From positions 186,001 to 250,000 of the forward strand of contig JALMLS010000516.1 in NCBI GenBank assembly GCA_038496445.1: a DNA stretch of 64,000 bases, written 5' to 3'. The notes under the pieces were generated by a model, which had not been told where the DNA came from, made no database searches, and was given only the letters and a program-made list of their open reading frames with translations. The translations under genes were made by a program, and so were the position numbers. Positions 11,599 through 25,823 of this stretch are shown here, in pieces. Origin of the DNA: Trichosphaerium sp. ATCC 40318 (Eukaryota > Discosea > Flabellinia > Trichosidae). Every line of letters begins with the position of its first letter. Position 1 is the first letter of the stretch.

Positions 11599-12591
11599 AT
11601 GGAGGTCAAGTACAAGTTCTCTTTAGCTGGTGATAAAGGTACGCCAATAATCTGTTGTTACGCGCTAATAAAAATTACTAAAGGAGTTGGGAAAAGCTGC
11701 TTGAGTCATAGTTTCGCCAAATCTATTTTCCCTAAGCAATATGGTACGTAATCGCGAATAAACTTGGTACCGGTACAATAATCTAACGTAAAACACCAAA
11801 GATCCTTCGATAGCTAATAGATATACAAAGAATATCACAGTAGACGGAGACTTGGCCGTGGTAGAGATTCGTGAGTATCGTTTCAACTCAATTTTTTTTC
11901 GAATACCTTTTTTTTTGTATATTTCTCCTCGCTAATCACGTGATTTAGTTGACGCTTCAAGTGGTGAACAGTATGACGGTTTTATAAAAAACATAAATAC
12001 GCAAGTGTGAACTGTATTAACTCTGCTATTAGATATATGGCTGTACATGAAATGCAGTGGAAGTCATCTCAATGCGTTTTGTTTTGTTTTTCAATGACAG
12101 ACAAAAACTCTTTCGATAAGATACCTTCATTGTACTCCAGCGTTACAAGGTAAGTAAAATAAAACGTAACGGTGAACCATATCGATGATAAACAAAAAAG
12201 AAAACATAAAACATAAAAAAAACCAAAATCACGTGACTTTTTTTCTGTAGTATACATAAGACCGCTCAAGTATTTGTATTGGTTGGTACTAAAGGTGATA
12301 TGAATAAAGACAGACAAGTTACAAAAGAAGGAGCAACCGAGTTGGCTGAATACTACAAGTACGAAATTCAAAATACATCAAAACTTATGGACAAGAAATA
12401 CAAACAAAATGGCTGGGAGTCAAGCGTACTAACTTGTCACTAGGATGAAATACTTTGAGACTTCAGCTCTTACACAAAACGGTATTCATGAATTATTTGA
12501 GTATTGTATACGTAAGATAAGAACTCGTCAAGAAGCTGCGAACAACACAAATAATAAAAGAAAAAAGAAATTATCATGTGTTATTTTGTAA
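11599..12591 (+). CDS. Ras-like small GTPase with CaaX box and altered switch II
   Basis: Membrane-anchored signalling GTPase. The start is MEVKYKFSLAGD (11599), and splicing out a GTACGC...AAAG intron completes the P-loop GDKGVGKS. Later exons give ITVDGDLAVVEI, then DASSGEQY where Ras has DTAGQEEY, then LFCFSMTDKNSF, VGTKGDMNKDRQVT (TKxD in place of NKxD) and ETSAL. The chain ends in a basic stretch and CVIL, a CaaX box whose final Leu predicts geranylgeranylation. The switch II changes remove Gly60 and Gln61, so intrinsic GTP hydrolysis is probably weak. At least five exons, introns about 45-60 nt. Confidence 0.8.
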
Positions 12592-12687
12592 CGAAAAAAA
12601 AAAAAATTTCCCGAATAAAAAATTGTATTATATTGTGTTTAAAACAGAAATAAGTTTTCATGAGACGGGTTCACAGAGTATCTTAAA

Positions 12688-13180
12688 ATGACATCAAGAC
12701 GTAAAAAGGGTAAGTCTTGAAAAGAGTTTAACAAGTCGATTTTTGTTCCCACGGATAGTTCAGTACACTAACCAATTCTATCACTCTGATCGAACCAACG
12801 AGCGGCACGAGAATAGGTGACTAGGTAGGTTGTGTTTTTTGTGACGTTGTCTTCAAGGATTGTTTCTGGAACGCCATGTGTCATTATTGCCTTTACCTAA
12901 CACTAGCTTGTGATACGAGAAATGCTCAAAGTTGAAACTTCAAAGATTGTACCACGTCACTTTTGCCGACTCTACTTGTGTCAAGAAAAATATAATAGAG
13001 TTCAATAGCGTAGCCATCGAACAAGGTGATGAAGACTGTGCTTACAATGCAATATTCAGTCAACAAAAACAAGCATTGTTCATGGCAATAAGTGGTGACT
13101 GCGATAATAAACCAAACAAAAGTCGTATGACTCAAATAAAGCAAATGATAGGTGAGTACAAAGCTCCAACTGCAACATAA
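12688..13180 (+). CDS. Hypothetical small spliced protein
   Basis: A likely first exon MTSRRKK with a strong GTAAGT donor begins at 12688. A second exon may read VQYTNQFYHSDRTNERHENR near 12750-12815. The best supported part is a long last exon from about 12920 to the TAA at 13180, containing KKNIIEFNSVAIEQGDEDCA and ending GEYKAPTAT. Joins between these are uncertain. The family is not recognised; composition is polar and soluble. Confidence 0.4.
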
Positions 13181-13447
13181 AATTACGTTTCGAATATAAC
13201 CAAGTAAAAACAAACAGTTAATCAGCCAAGCTGAGTCCATTAGTTTCATACTACTACGACAATTGATTTTGTAGAACAATAAGGTATGGCGTGCAGACCT
13301 TAACGATAAGGTGAATATTCCAAGAACGTATTAAGAACTTGACAAGTTTAATTTCCTAGAACTTAAATAAGTCAAGCTTGGCTCACTTGTCACCATAAAC
13401 TTACACAAAACAACGGAGCTCCAGGAGAACACCTTATTATAATAATA

Positions 13448-15420
13448 ATGTCTAAACCAAAGGTGCCATAGACGAAATGTCACATGTTATTTTGACATAG
13501 AGTTTTATAGTTGAAGCGTGAAGGTACTATGGAAGCTACAGCCACTGAAGGCCAAAGCATTTTGGAAGCACAAGGATTCGAAAATGCAAAAGACCGACAA
13601 ACGCGCTCTACAAAGCGTGTACGTACCTCATTATAATATAGCAGTGCTCCAGTGAGCTTATATCGTGCATTACAGGCGGTAGAATCGGCGTCAGTGATGC
13701 TTGGAGCAAAAAGAAAAAGACCGACTGATATGACCAAAGAAGAGCTTAGTACTTACGTAAAAGGTCTACGCATGGCGTTTAGGTATTTTTTAACCCGTTT
13801 TGAACATAAAAAGCGTTAACAGCAAATTTAGAGTTTTCGACGAAAACAAAGATGGCGTAATAACTGGCGATGAATTAAAGGCTGTATTACGCTCCCTGGG
13901 TAAAAAACCAACGGTTGCGAAGATTAAAGGCATTTTAAAGGAAGCTGACACGAATAAAGATGTAAAATAGCAAAAAACTAGCGAAATTTCTGTGGTTTTC
14001 TTACTTTGTTTTTTTAGGGAGGTATTTCTGTTGACGAGTTTATCAAATACATGATTGATAAACAAAAAATGAAGGTCCAGGTATATTGATAATACAAACT
14101 GCATACAGGATTACAAACAGCTTACTGACTTCGAGTTAGAATGATGAAAAAGAACCAAAGAAAAGAAAAGTTGCAAAGAAAACAAAGCAAGTACAATCAA
14201 CTTCAACACCACCAAAGAAAAAAGCACCTCAGAAAAAGACAGCACAAAAGAAAAGTAAAAAAGCAGATAAGGAAGAAGATGAAGGTGATGCAATGGAAGT
14301 TGATACACCAACAACAAAGAAAAAGCAAAAGTAAGTTACATTTAACAATCAATCTTTGAGCATTTTGTTGTTAACTCTTTCTTCCAGACCAGCATTAAAG
14401 CGTGGATTGAGTATCACTGGATTCTTTACAGAGTTTGCTGATCAACATGATGAGATAAATGCAACTCATAAAGATGCACATATGAACCCTTCAGGCCGTG
14501 GATATGATCTCGGTAGAGAAAGTGCTTTTGGCATGTTCACAATCATCTTGCGTTCTTATTTTGGCGATAACGTGTGGACCAAGCCTAAGGAAGCATTAGA
14601 AGCTAAGGGATTTGTAGTTATTATTGCCAAAAATGATAAGGTACAACAACGAAAGCAAAACTTAAAGATACTAAGCGCTTTTTAGGAGTTTTTGGATGAC
14701 TTGGATAACCACGATGAAGCTTGGGTTTGTGCTGGTCATTCGGGCACTCTATCAAAAGAAATATGTGACGCATTGGCCAAGTATCATGCTGCAGGTAAAG
14801 GAATATTCATATGGGCAGACAATGAACCATATATTCAGCAGGTACGCAACTTTATGCTATTTCCTTGTTGTTAATCGAATTTAAAAGGCGAATGGTCTAA
14901 TTAAAGCACTCGGTTTTGATTACCAACTAACTGGAAACGTACCTGGAGCTAAAAACCTAACTCTGGGCGGACGTGGAAAACCTAAGAAAGGACAGTGTAA
15001 GCAACAGTCTTTCGGGGTTTTTTTGTTGTTGTTTCTGACTTTAGATTTAGTCAAACGACACTTGATAACAACTGGTCTTGTTTCTCTTTGTGAAGGATAC
15101 ACTATATGCTATCCGACAAAAGAAACTGATGATATGAATATCATAGGATCTGGAACAGACGGTCCTCCATGCTTCTGGTCGCATCACCCGAAAAACAAAG
15201 GTAAACAAGCTCTATTTTTTCCCAAGTTATAAACTCACTTTATTTACAAGGGCGTGTAATTGTCGATTGTGGTTTCACTAAGCTTTACCATAACTGGGAT
15301 TCAGCTGGTACTGGACGCTTTGTGCGTAATTGTGCTGTTTGGTTATCTGGAGTTGATTGGCGCCTTAAAATTGGAGCTGGACTTAAAGGCGATATTGATT
15401 GGTCATCTGTAAATCAATAA
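13448..15420 (+). CDS. EF-hand calcium-binding protein fused to a Lys-rich linker and an uncharacterised C-terminal domain
   Basis: About nine exons. The N-terminus (MSKPK, or MEATATEGQ from 13529) leads to a helical segment, TKEELSTYVKGLRMAF, then two canonical EF-hand loops, DENKDGVITGDE and DTNKDGGISVDE, spaced like one calmodulin lobe. A run rich in K, Q, S, P and T (about 14150-14330) is a flexible, possibly nuclear-targeting linker. The C-terminal about 270 residues include LSITGFFTEFADQHDEINAT, AWVCAGHSGTLS, KGIFIWADNEPY and TGRFVRNCAVWLSGVDWR. The GHSGTLS turn and strand pattern recall flavodoxin-like or class I amidotransferase-like folds, but I cannot name the family. Calcium control of that domain is inference. 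Confidence 0.75.
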
Positions 15421-15816
15421 ATCTTGTTAGTTTCTTTTAAATCTTGTAGAGCTTTGCTCCAGTTGTTCTGAACAAAAAAGTCTAACTAAGACAATCTAAA
15501 AAAGATGACAATAAAATTCTTTACTGAATGGTACAGTACGAGATAAAGTGCCACTTGAAACTTTGAAAAGTTGTAAGAACATTTGCATGAAATGACGCTA
15601 CGAACAAGTGAAATGAACTGGTTTTTCCTTTTTTAGCCTCTTGCGATTTCTTCTTTTGTCGCTTGCTAATGATAACAGTAGTTTGTGCTACCTTTGCTAT
15701 GCAAAGTGCGTAGGTACAATTTTTGACCAGTTTTGGCCGGAATTTTAGTGAGTTATCTAGTGCGAACTTTATCCTTATTTTTTTATTTTTACACTTTCCC
15801 TCCACGTTTTGTATCT
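15421..15816. other. Gap between convergent genes
   Basis: About 400 bases between the stop codons of the EF-hand gene and RPB4. A 94-codon minus frame (15521-15805) overlaps the RPB4 3' side, is Lys-rich and is probably chance. It otherwise looks like the two 3' untranslated regions. Confidence 0.4.
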
Positions 15817-16588
15817 TTAGTTTGCAAACTTTCTGTACTTTGCAAGTTCGGCCAGTACTTCATTTAGATCAATGGTGTCCACTTTATCCTTTAGAGAAGG
15901 TATCAAGCTTACTGCTTCGTCTTCTGTCTCAGGGCAAAGATTACCAAGTTGTACTATCTAAATAATCACGTGTAAGTCTCTACATAAACGCAAATGGTGT
16001 TTGGGGGTACCTCGAATGGAGCCAGCTTATCAGAGAAACGTAAGAGCGCTCTAAATAACAAAAATAGGTCAGAACGGGTCTTAGACTTCAATTTGACGTA
16101 AAAAGCTCAAAGTAGTTTTGCAATGTGGTTAGATACTATTTGATGCGTAAAAATGGATAATAACGCAGTTTCGCGGTATTTCGGCAGTTTGTTTTTTTTT
16201 GAAAAGTTAAAAAGTATTCGTTCTATCGTAAGCTTCTACTAAAGTATATTTCTATGCATTGAGCGTACTTTCGTATTTCTTCGACTACTTCTTTATCCTT
16301 GTATCTGCCAAATTGCGCTACATATTCGTATGTCTTACCAAACACACTATTGATCACTTTATTAGCTAATATACATAAATTAAACCACGTACTCTCCGAA
16401 ATTCTCGTCAGTGGTATCAAGCCTGTGTTCGAATAGAATAGCGACCTCGGATATCAATAGTGGCTCTGCATTTAAAAAATCTACAAAAAACAAGTTTATA
16501 AACGTTACATTCAAGCGTTTATCACCAAATTGTTACCTGCTGAGAAAGACAGTGTTTTAGCGTCTTGCTCATCATCCATAGACGCCAT
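15817..16588 (-). CDS. RPB4: RNA polymerase II subunit RPB4
   Basis: Forms the RPB4/RPB7 stalk of RNA polymerase II, acting in initiation and mRNA fate. Minus-strand exons read MASMDDEQDAKTLSFSADFL (ATG 16586-16588), EVAILFEHRLDTTDENFGE, a middle exon with YVAQFGRYKDKEVVEEIRKY, and a last exon VQLGNLCPETEDEAVSLIPS then DLNEVLAELAKYRKFAN-stop. The FxRFKDKE-type and LxNLCPExxEEAxxLIPSL motifs are the family signature, and the length (about 140 residues) is normal. It shares a 120-base divergent promoter with the small gene at 16709. Confidence 0.9.
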
Positions 16589-16708
16589 TGTTATGCCCTA
16601 GACACAAACTTAGTTTAAATGTGTATTGACTTAACGGATTTTTAGCGGGAGCTGTATTAGTGTACTGGGTGGTTATCAGTGACATATAATAGCGTTTTAT
16701 ACTGAAAA

Positions 16709-17009
16709 ATGGAAGAAGTGACTGGTGCGCGTAATAAGCGATGTTATTGCTGTAATTAGCTCATGATCGCGTAGAATTAAACGAAGCAATGGTAGAATTG
16801 TCTGAGGAAGTAGTTCGGTTTGTAAACAACTGCCAAAAGATGCAAGAGTACCAACGATCCGTTTTAGACACATGCGCAGTATGGGTGAGCTTAATAAAAC
16901 GCTTATCCGTAATTTTATACAAACTGAAACTTTTTTTTAGTGCCGTTGGATTAGTAAAAGCAATTTTGAGGTTGAGCAGGCGTCTAGGGATGAGATGGAC
17001 TTATCTTAA
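16709..17009 (+). CDS. Small coiled-coil protein, unknown
   Basis: Three exons read MEEVT, then AHDRVELNEAMVELSEEVVR through VLDTCAVW, then CRWISKSNFEVEQASRDEMD to TAA at 17007-17009, about 69 residues. The donor GTGCGC and the acceptor TTTTTTTAG fit the local intron style. The heptad-like middle suggests a coiled coil of the kind seen in small subunits of tethering, kinetochore or BLOC-type complexes, but no family is assigned. It is divergent from RPB4. Confidence 0.6.
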
Positions 17010-17431
17010 GACCATCACTCGATTCCGTGCATGTGATTAGGCGTACGGCATAAATAATTGAAACAACAGTAATTTTTGTAAATACTCTTTGTGTAATATA
17101 TATAGAGACTTCTGAAACCTTCTCTCCGGTTAATTAAAATTAAGCACCACAATATGGTGTACTTATTACGCAATCACGATTCATGGTTCCAATTTCTCAA
17201 CGTTTAACAATAAATCTTTCAGCAAATTATCAAATAGCGCGATAACTAGACGCACACGCCTTTTCATGTGCTGTCAATGGCTCCGTACAATAAAGAATAA
17301 ATCAGTGGAGCTGTTTTGAAGCCGTTTAGGAGATTTCTTAATGGAGAATTACCTTGTAATAACCGTCAAGGAATCACTGTGAATTTCTGGAAAACACAAG
17401 CATTTTTCGTAGTTTTTCCCACACGTCAATC

Positions 17432-17812
17432 ATGACTACTTACACAATCGCCAACAAATGCCCAGGGTGTACTGTTGTAATGACCAAGTGCTTTCTCAAC
17501 TTCTTCGACAGGTACGGGGTTTCTTTTTTTCTTCAAAAGCGTTAGTAACACCAAGACGTTAGGTGTATGGATATGATTGATCAGTTTAACATGCCTCAGT
17601 TGGTTGAAGGAGATTTTCACGTTCTCCAGATCGATGAAGCCACCAAGAAAGCAAAATCAATCACCTTTGAGCTAGATGTGCGTTTGGGAGATAAACAGAC
17701 ATCTGAGCAGCTTTCTTTGGATTTACATCGAAAAGACGCCATCATTTCAATAGAAACGAAGCGTTACGGGTTTTTTAAGAAGACTACTCGTTGTGTAGTA
17801 ACAGAGGTGTAG
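17432..17812 (+). CDS. Hypothetical two-exon protein of about 108 residues
   Basis: Exon 1 reads MTTYTIANKCPGCTVVMTKC to FFDR. A GTACGG donor and a GTTAG acceptor join it to CMDMIDQFNMPQLVEGDFHV and ITFELDVRLGDKQTSEQLSL, ending TRCVVTEV-stop. Alternating hydrophobic residues suggest a beta-sheet protein. Paired cysteines (CPGC) occur in exon 1. No signal peptide and no family recognised. A minus-strand frame over the same bases is a shadow. Confidence 0.5.
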
Positions 17813-18199
17813 CACAAGGCCGTTTAAAAAGAAAAAATAAAGAAAAAAAAATCCAACTATTTATGAACCAAAAGCACGTGTTTCTCTAAAAAAATTTTAT
17901 TGCCGATATCTTAACTCTTTACTATGTACATACAAGCATCCCAAGCGCTAAAAACACTTGTGTAGCAAGCAGTAGGTTTACGCTATTTTCTTCAGCAGCT
18001 TATCAACAATGCCGTTGCCTGTTAACGGTTAAAGCGACATGTTTCATAAAATCAAGTCTCCCTGATGGTTTGTGCGTTTGAAAAAGCGTTTACAAACAGT
18101 GATTAACGAGGCTGTGATCGTGTCTAACAGCCTAAAGAGTTGTTGGTGAGTGTTGGCGCTAAGTTGGATAAAAATGCACTAAAACGCACCTCCACCGCC
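17813..18199. other. Gap, no gene seen
   Basis: About 390 bases with one CACGTG (near 17873) and no exon-like frame. It lies between converging genes. Confidence 0.4.
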
Positions 18200-18307
18200 T
18201 CATCCGCCTGCAGGTACGTTGTGCTCGCCTTCTGGGCGGACTCTTGCTACTTCACGTTTACCTGAATCTACAACAATATCAGACGTATTTGAGTTAGACT
18301 GGCCGTA
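18200..18307 (-). CDS. Putative last exon of a small minus-strand gene
   Basis: After a TACAG acceptor the frame reads YGQSNSNTSDIVVDSGKREV and then ARVRPEGEHNVPAGG with a TGA stop at 18200-18202. The sequence is polar, Gly/Pro-containing and looks like a disordered C-terminal tail. I could not join an upstream exon with a start codon; candidates lie between 18308 and 18600. Family unknown. Confidence 0.3.
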   Translation of the reverse strand, partial: YGQSNSNTSDIVVDSGKREVARVRPEGEHNVPAGG

Positions 18308-18804
18308 CTGTAATACATGTTAGGGTCGTAGTCCTTCTTTTTATTCTTTTCTACGGCCTCAGGCTATTTTGGGTTAATAATTATCTAAATGGTTTCTTGG
18401 TACCGATATTAGGGTCTGAAAGCTAAATTGACGTAAGAATTCAAAAAAAATTACGTTAATGTCTTACAAAAAGCCCACGCCGTTTACGAGGTCCCAAAAT
18501 GCTCTAGGAATTGAGTCAAAGCGCCATACAGACGAATCCCCAATGGTTCCGTCTAATTGATGTAAAAAATCACGTCATTAGTGTCAGCAAGTACCTGCGC
18601 GAATGTACGTTGTCCTCGTGCCAGTAGTTGTCATACTGGCTAGACAATGACGTGTTAGCTTCTTGGCTCGCCTTACAAAGTCAAAAACGTTATTTTGTGA
18701 GATAATTCTCAACCTTAACTTTATTAGTTTTTTTGCTTTTCCTTTTTCAGCCAAACTATTAGCGATTGCCCACGTGATTACTACGTTTTCGACAATCGGG
18801 CATT
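18308..18804. other. Unresolved region with possible short exons
   Basis: A plus frame MSYKKPTPFTRSQNALGIES beginning at 18459-18465 runs 33 codons to a stop. It could be an exon or chance. The upstream part of the minus-strand gene ending at 18200 may also lie here. A CACGTG is present near 18769, just before the next gene. Confidence 0.3.
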
Positions 18805-19404
18805 ATGGGTTGTTTAAAGACTTGCGGGATTGCTTTTGCAAGGTTGTTTTTTGCTATAATAGCAATACTCGATATTGTTGTACTATTTACACTTGAAGTT
18901 GTAGGTGCTGGAGGTACGTGCTGTTCACGCTTTGCTTTTTATTGGCATTATTTTCCACTTGGAACTTTTTACCGAAAATTCAGCACACGTGCTATTAGAT
19001 ATTGACTAACAAGCATACAGCGGCGACGTGGGGTTTCTCGGAAGTCCTACGTTGGAGGACAGCAGAAACAAATGACCTTTGGCGCTTGATTGTAACTGGG
19101 GTCACTTGTGCTGCGCTTTTACGCTTCTTGTGTATCCATTTCGTCCACAGAGCGGCTTATGAAGCCTTCAATGATGTACGCGTTGCTTACAGTCATGAAT
19201 CATTGACAAAATTAGGATTATTTTGCGACAAGAGAATTGTTTATAAGAACTCTTCAATTTCCTGTTGCTTCGTTTGTGCTAGCACTAGGATATGGTAGCC
19301 TTAATTGTGTCAAGAAAAGGCGTCAGAAAAGGAAGGAAAAAGAACTTGTTGTGTCGAACTACTCCTTTAGCTCTTATGCAGCAATAAAAGCTGACAATGT
19401 TTGA
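18805..19404 (+). CDS. Small multi-pass membrane protein, unknown
   Basis: Starts MGCLKTCGIAFARLFFAIIA, a Gly2/Cys3 N-terminus that could be myristoylated and palmitoylated, leading into a first membrane segment (LFFAIIAILDIVVLFTLEVV). A later exon gives AATWGFSEVLRWRTAETNDL and a second membrane segment (LIVTGVTCAALLRFLCI). The last exon contains PVASFVLALGYGSLNCVKKR and a basic cytosolic tail ending AAIKADNV-stop at 19402-19404. Introns begin GTACGTG and GTACGCG. I do not recognise the family; a tetraspan-like endomembrane protein is plausible. Confidence 0.6.
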
Positions 19405-19665
19405 TTGTGATATATTTTAAAGTACGTTATTAACTCTTTTCTGTTGCAAGGTAATGCGCCTCACGTGCTAGGGTCCTTTTAAGTTAGTACAAGTACAAGT
19501 GGGCGCGTATTGGTGTCGTGACTGTCAGCAACGTACCTCGCATTAACGCTGGTTTGTCTTGTGATGGCCTTTTTTGTCAACAAAACGACACAACAATTTG
19601 AAATTGTTTTGTGGCATAAATTCACATACGACCGTGCTTAACGCAACAAGCTCGTATATTTTACA

Positions 19666-20893
19666 ATGCAGCAGCGTGTCGTAGTACTACTAGTATGTAT
19701 TGCCTTCATGGCAGTTTCTTGGGCTGATGACGCCGGTTTGATAACACGTGAAAGCAGTTTCGACGTCAAAGAAACTGTAGACCGTATTATTAAGCTTATT
19801 GAAGACAGATATCCACCAATTAATGTCGCGTTAGCTTTTGACCACCAAAAGAACGCCCACGAGTACGTGAGACTATTGTTTTTCTACACCAGCGGCAATT
19901 AAAACACGGGAAACAGTTTTGAACTTTCGACGGAAAAATGGATTTAACAATAATTTAGAGTTGGGCTTGATATGCCGCCTACAACAACTCTTTTCTTTGG
20001 AAATCCTAGCCTAGGAACTCTATTCATGCAGGTGGATCAACGTATAGGCATTGATTTACCGTTACACGTGCTCGTTTGGGAAGAACACGGAAAGGTTTCT
20101 CCATCTTTTTCAAATTTTTAGTCTGGTAGTTAGTGTTTATCTTTGTACTAGGTACTGGTTGCTTATAATGATCCTTTCGAGTATCTCAGAGCACGTTATC
20201 GTATTGCTGGTAAAGATCCTCAGTTTACAACAATGAACGACACTCTTGCTGCTATCGTCGAGTTCGCCATTGGGAACGAAAAAGGTCAAGTATCGCAGGT
20301 CTCCAAAAGAAGAACAAAGTCATTTGTGGTAACTTTAGCCTTCTTAATACCTTTCTGTTGACATTTAACAGCCAGGTCTTATTGAAAAGAAGAGTGCACA
20401 TTCTGTAAAGGAGACGCTGAATAGGTTGGAAGCGTTATTCGAAGGAACGCCTATTGATGCCTATCTTCGTGTTGATCATCAAGCTGCTGCTAGCGGTGTT
20501 GGTCTTCAACTTCGTCCTACAGAAGTAATTATGTTTGGTAATCCATTACTTGGTACACCACTGATGCTCAATGACAGGAGACTAGGCAAGTTGGAAGGAT
20601 TCAACTCGAAGTTTTTTTTCTAAGACTTTATTCCTGTAGGTAACGATTTACCAACGAAGGTATTATGTTGGCAAGATGCCAGTGGGGATGTGTGGTTAGA
20701 GTATACCGATATATTCTTTTACAAGGACAGATATCACATGGTGCGTGTTCATTTATGTGTTACTTTATCGTTCTTTTGAGATGTTGCTGTTTGTAACTAA
20801 TTTGTGGTCTAGATAGGAGATGATGAAATCTTTGCTATGTTGGCTACAGCAATCGATAACTTGACTTCTAAGGCTGTAGCTCCAGATGCTTAA
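19666..20893 (+). CDS. Secreted protein with two tandem DUF302 domains
   Basis: A signal peptide (MQQRVVVLLVCIAFMAVSWA) is followed by two DUF302 repeats. Repeat 1 has LAFDHQKNAHE, GLDMPPTTLFFGNPSLGTLF, DLPLHVLVWEEHG and AYNDPFEYLRARYRI. Repeat 2 has RVDHQAAASGVGLQLRPTEV, MFGNPLLGTPLM, DLPTKVLCWQDASG and EYTDIFFYKDRYHM, ending AVAPDA-stop. DUF302 proteins are common in bacteria and some eukaryotes and their biochemical role is unknown to me. The doubled arrangement with an export signal suggests an extracellular or secretory-pathway dimer-like protein. Six or so exons. Confidence 0.82.
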
Positions 20894-21191
20894 TACAAAA
20901 AAAAATCGCGCATAATACTCCGCATAAACAGAAATCACATGCAGAAAGCGTCGTTTACTTTTCTATCTGAGTTTCCCTTACCAGAGAAATCACTTGTCTG
21001 CATGAGGTACATGAACAAGCTAACATATGAACGTAACGGTTGAGGCCATGAATTCGTAAAAGCCTGAAAAGGAAAGCTCGTTTAGCACGTGTGAATATTA
21101 GCTTAATTGCGAACGTAACTTAACCCGTTGTGGAATATTTATGTTCCGTGCTGCGTTGAGGATCAAACCAACTCGAATTAAGCGTTATAGA
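20894..21191. other. Intergenic gap
   Basis: About 300 bases between the DUF302 gene and SelO, with a CACGTG near 21090. No gene seen; it probably includes the SelO promoter. Confidence 0.4.
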
Positions 21192-24098
<2,907 letters not shown>

Positions 24099-24314
24099 GT
24101 CATAATTACTGTAATAAGAAACTAAACAAATTGTTTTTACATTTGTGAACTATCTTTTAATCTCTTGCACAACTTTTATCTCGTATTCGGGAGAACCCTT
24201 TGTTCAATGATAAATATGAACCTTTTTTTTTCAGTATCATTTTGATGATCATCTCAATCTTGGTTTACGTTTTAGTTTATTTGATCAATGATACTGCAGT
24301 CAGTAGCGAAAAAA

Positions 24315-24700
24315 CTAAATTACAAAAATTGTTTGATTAACAAATTGTACTTTCAGCTGCCCATTGTCAAACCCTCCTTTGCCAACGCCTTCTCGTTTGT
24401 CATTAATCCAATAGCTTGACATCTTTAACTGTCCGTTTTCATGCCATGTTCTGGTCAATGAAATACCGCTGTCACTTTTCTGACAGTTTCGATGCCACAT
24501 GGTGGATTCTTTGTTACCAGTTTTTCTTCCATACACTCGAGTTTAGGACAGCGAATACAAGTAGTATCGGGTAGGTTTCTTGTCCTAAACGAAGCAAAAT
24601 GCGTGTCAGGAAGCAAATAGCATTCTATAGTCGTTTGAATACACTGTCGTGAATTGTTTGAACAAAACTGGGAAGACAAACAATCCATCAGTTGCTTTTG
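24315..24700 (-). pseudogene. Relic of a YwqK-repeat gene
   Basis: Two overlapping minus frames carry repeat pieces: SLTRTWHENGQLKMSSYWIN, DKREGVGKGGFDNGQLK and a degraded upstream part with IECYLLPDTHFASF. The W-H-x-N-G-Q-L pattern is intact in places, but the F-box-like head is missing and frames are broken. It is a decayed member of the family at 3.7, 36.7, 38.6, 54.2 and 56.3 kb, on the same strand as all of them. Confidence 0.65.
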
Positions 24701-24887
24701 CTACTTTGCTCAAAACTTGAATATTTACAAACGAGAACCCATGCCATAGTGATTTTTCAATTCAAGAAATGTTACCCTTAGAGTAGTGACAAGATTTTAC
24801 TAAAATTTCTTAGAGATCTGAAATCAAGTTAAGTCAGCTAATTCTTACGTTTTCCCATTCAATCTTATCAAATAACGCCATCAAAAC

Positions 24888-25191
24888 ATGTCATCACCTA
24901 TCATCAGTCTACGGTTACATCAAGACAAGAACAACCATAAACGTATTACAAGTCTGAGGTCATCACCTTTAATCCCAAGAAGACGCCAACACCTTATTGT
25001 ATCAGGTACTAACATTGTTTTTACCGTCGGAAGTACTTTTCCAACAAACGTTCAAAAAAAAAGATCGTTGGGAAAAAAGTCCTAACTGACTTTTCTCTTT
25101 AGATGAAAAAGTAGTTAAATCGAATGATACAGCGTTGAGCAGACGAATACGTGTAAACAAAAAACTAAATACCTTAGCGGAGAAAATGTAA
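24888..25191 (+). CDS. Small basic protein, two exons, unknown
   Basis: Exon 1 reads MSSPIISLRLHQDKNNHKRI then RSSPLIPRRRQHLIVS. A GTACTAAC donor and a CTTTAG acceptor join in frame to DEKVVKSNDTALSRRIRVNK and NTLAEKM with TAA at 25189-25191. The result is about 68 residues, strongly basic, possibly a nucleic-acid or ribosome-associated protein. No family recognised; the clean splice join is the main support. Confidence 0.45.
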
Positions 25192-25823
25192 AATAAAACA
25201 AAAACCATTCTGTACGCGCCGTCACGTGTTTATGAATCAGTTTTTGTAAGAATAAGCTGCTAAAAAAAACTGGCACGAAAAGTGTAACGATTTTCTTGTA
25301 TTGACTTGAAAGGTAAAGTAGTTTACAAGTGAAGCCAAAGCTGGGTACAATGACGCATTGTTGAAAGTTGTAGTCTAGTTACATGACGTGATACGTAAAA
25401 AAGATTAGACACTGCCACGCCGTTGTATGAATACAACGTACTCCGGTACAGGTTTAAGCAACGGGCGTTATAACATAGTCCGAAACGTTTGTTGGAGAAT
25501 ATACAATGTACTTTAAAGACTGTTTGCTGTGCACAGTACAACAATGTAGAAGCTGGTACATATAGGTATAATACGAAATTGTGATGCTATCTTAAACAGC
25601 ACACCATCAAGTATGCCTGTTACCGAAGATTAAAAGTAGGAGCTTACAAATCAATAAATTCGTGATGAGAACCATTTTATTTACTTTTCTTCACAAGGTT
25701 ATTATTTTTGTGTTATGTTCTATGTGACAACCTTTATACTTTGTAATATAAACCTTTCCTTTTCTTCGTCTATATATATTGTTATCATCTCCTCATGACC
25801 ATCTTTGTATTCCCCTTCACGTG
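25192..25823. other. Gap of about 630 bases, no gene seen
   Basis: AT-rich sequence with a CACGTG near 25221. The 73-codon minus frame at 25323-25544 shows no recognisable feature. Confidence 0.35.

Noticed and set aside
14111-14359. Frames over the Lys-rich linker of the EF-hand gene
   Set aside because: Repetitive AAG/CAA codons keep several frames open; only the frame continuous with the EF-hand and C-terminal exons is used.
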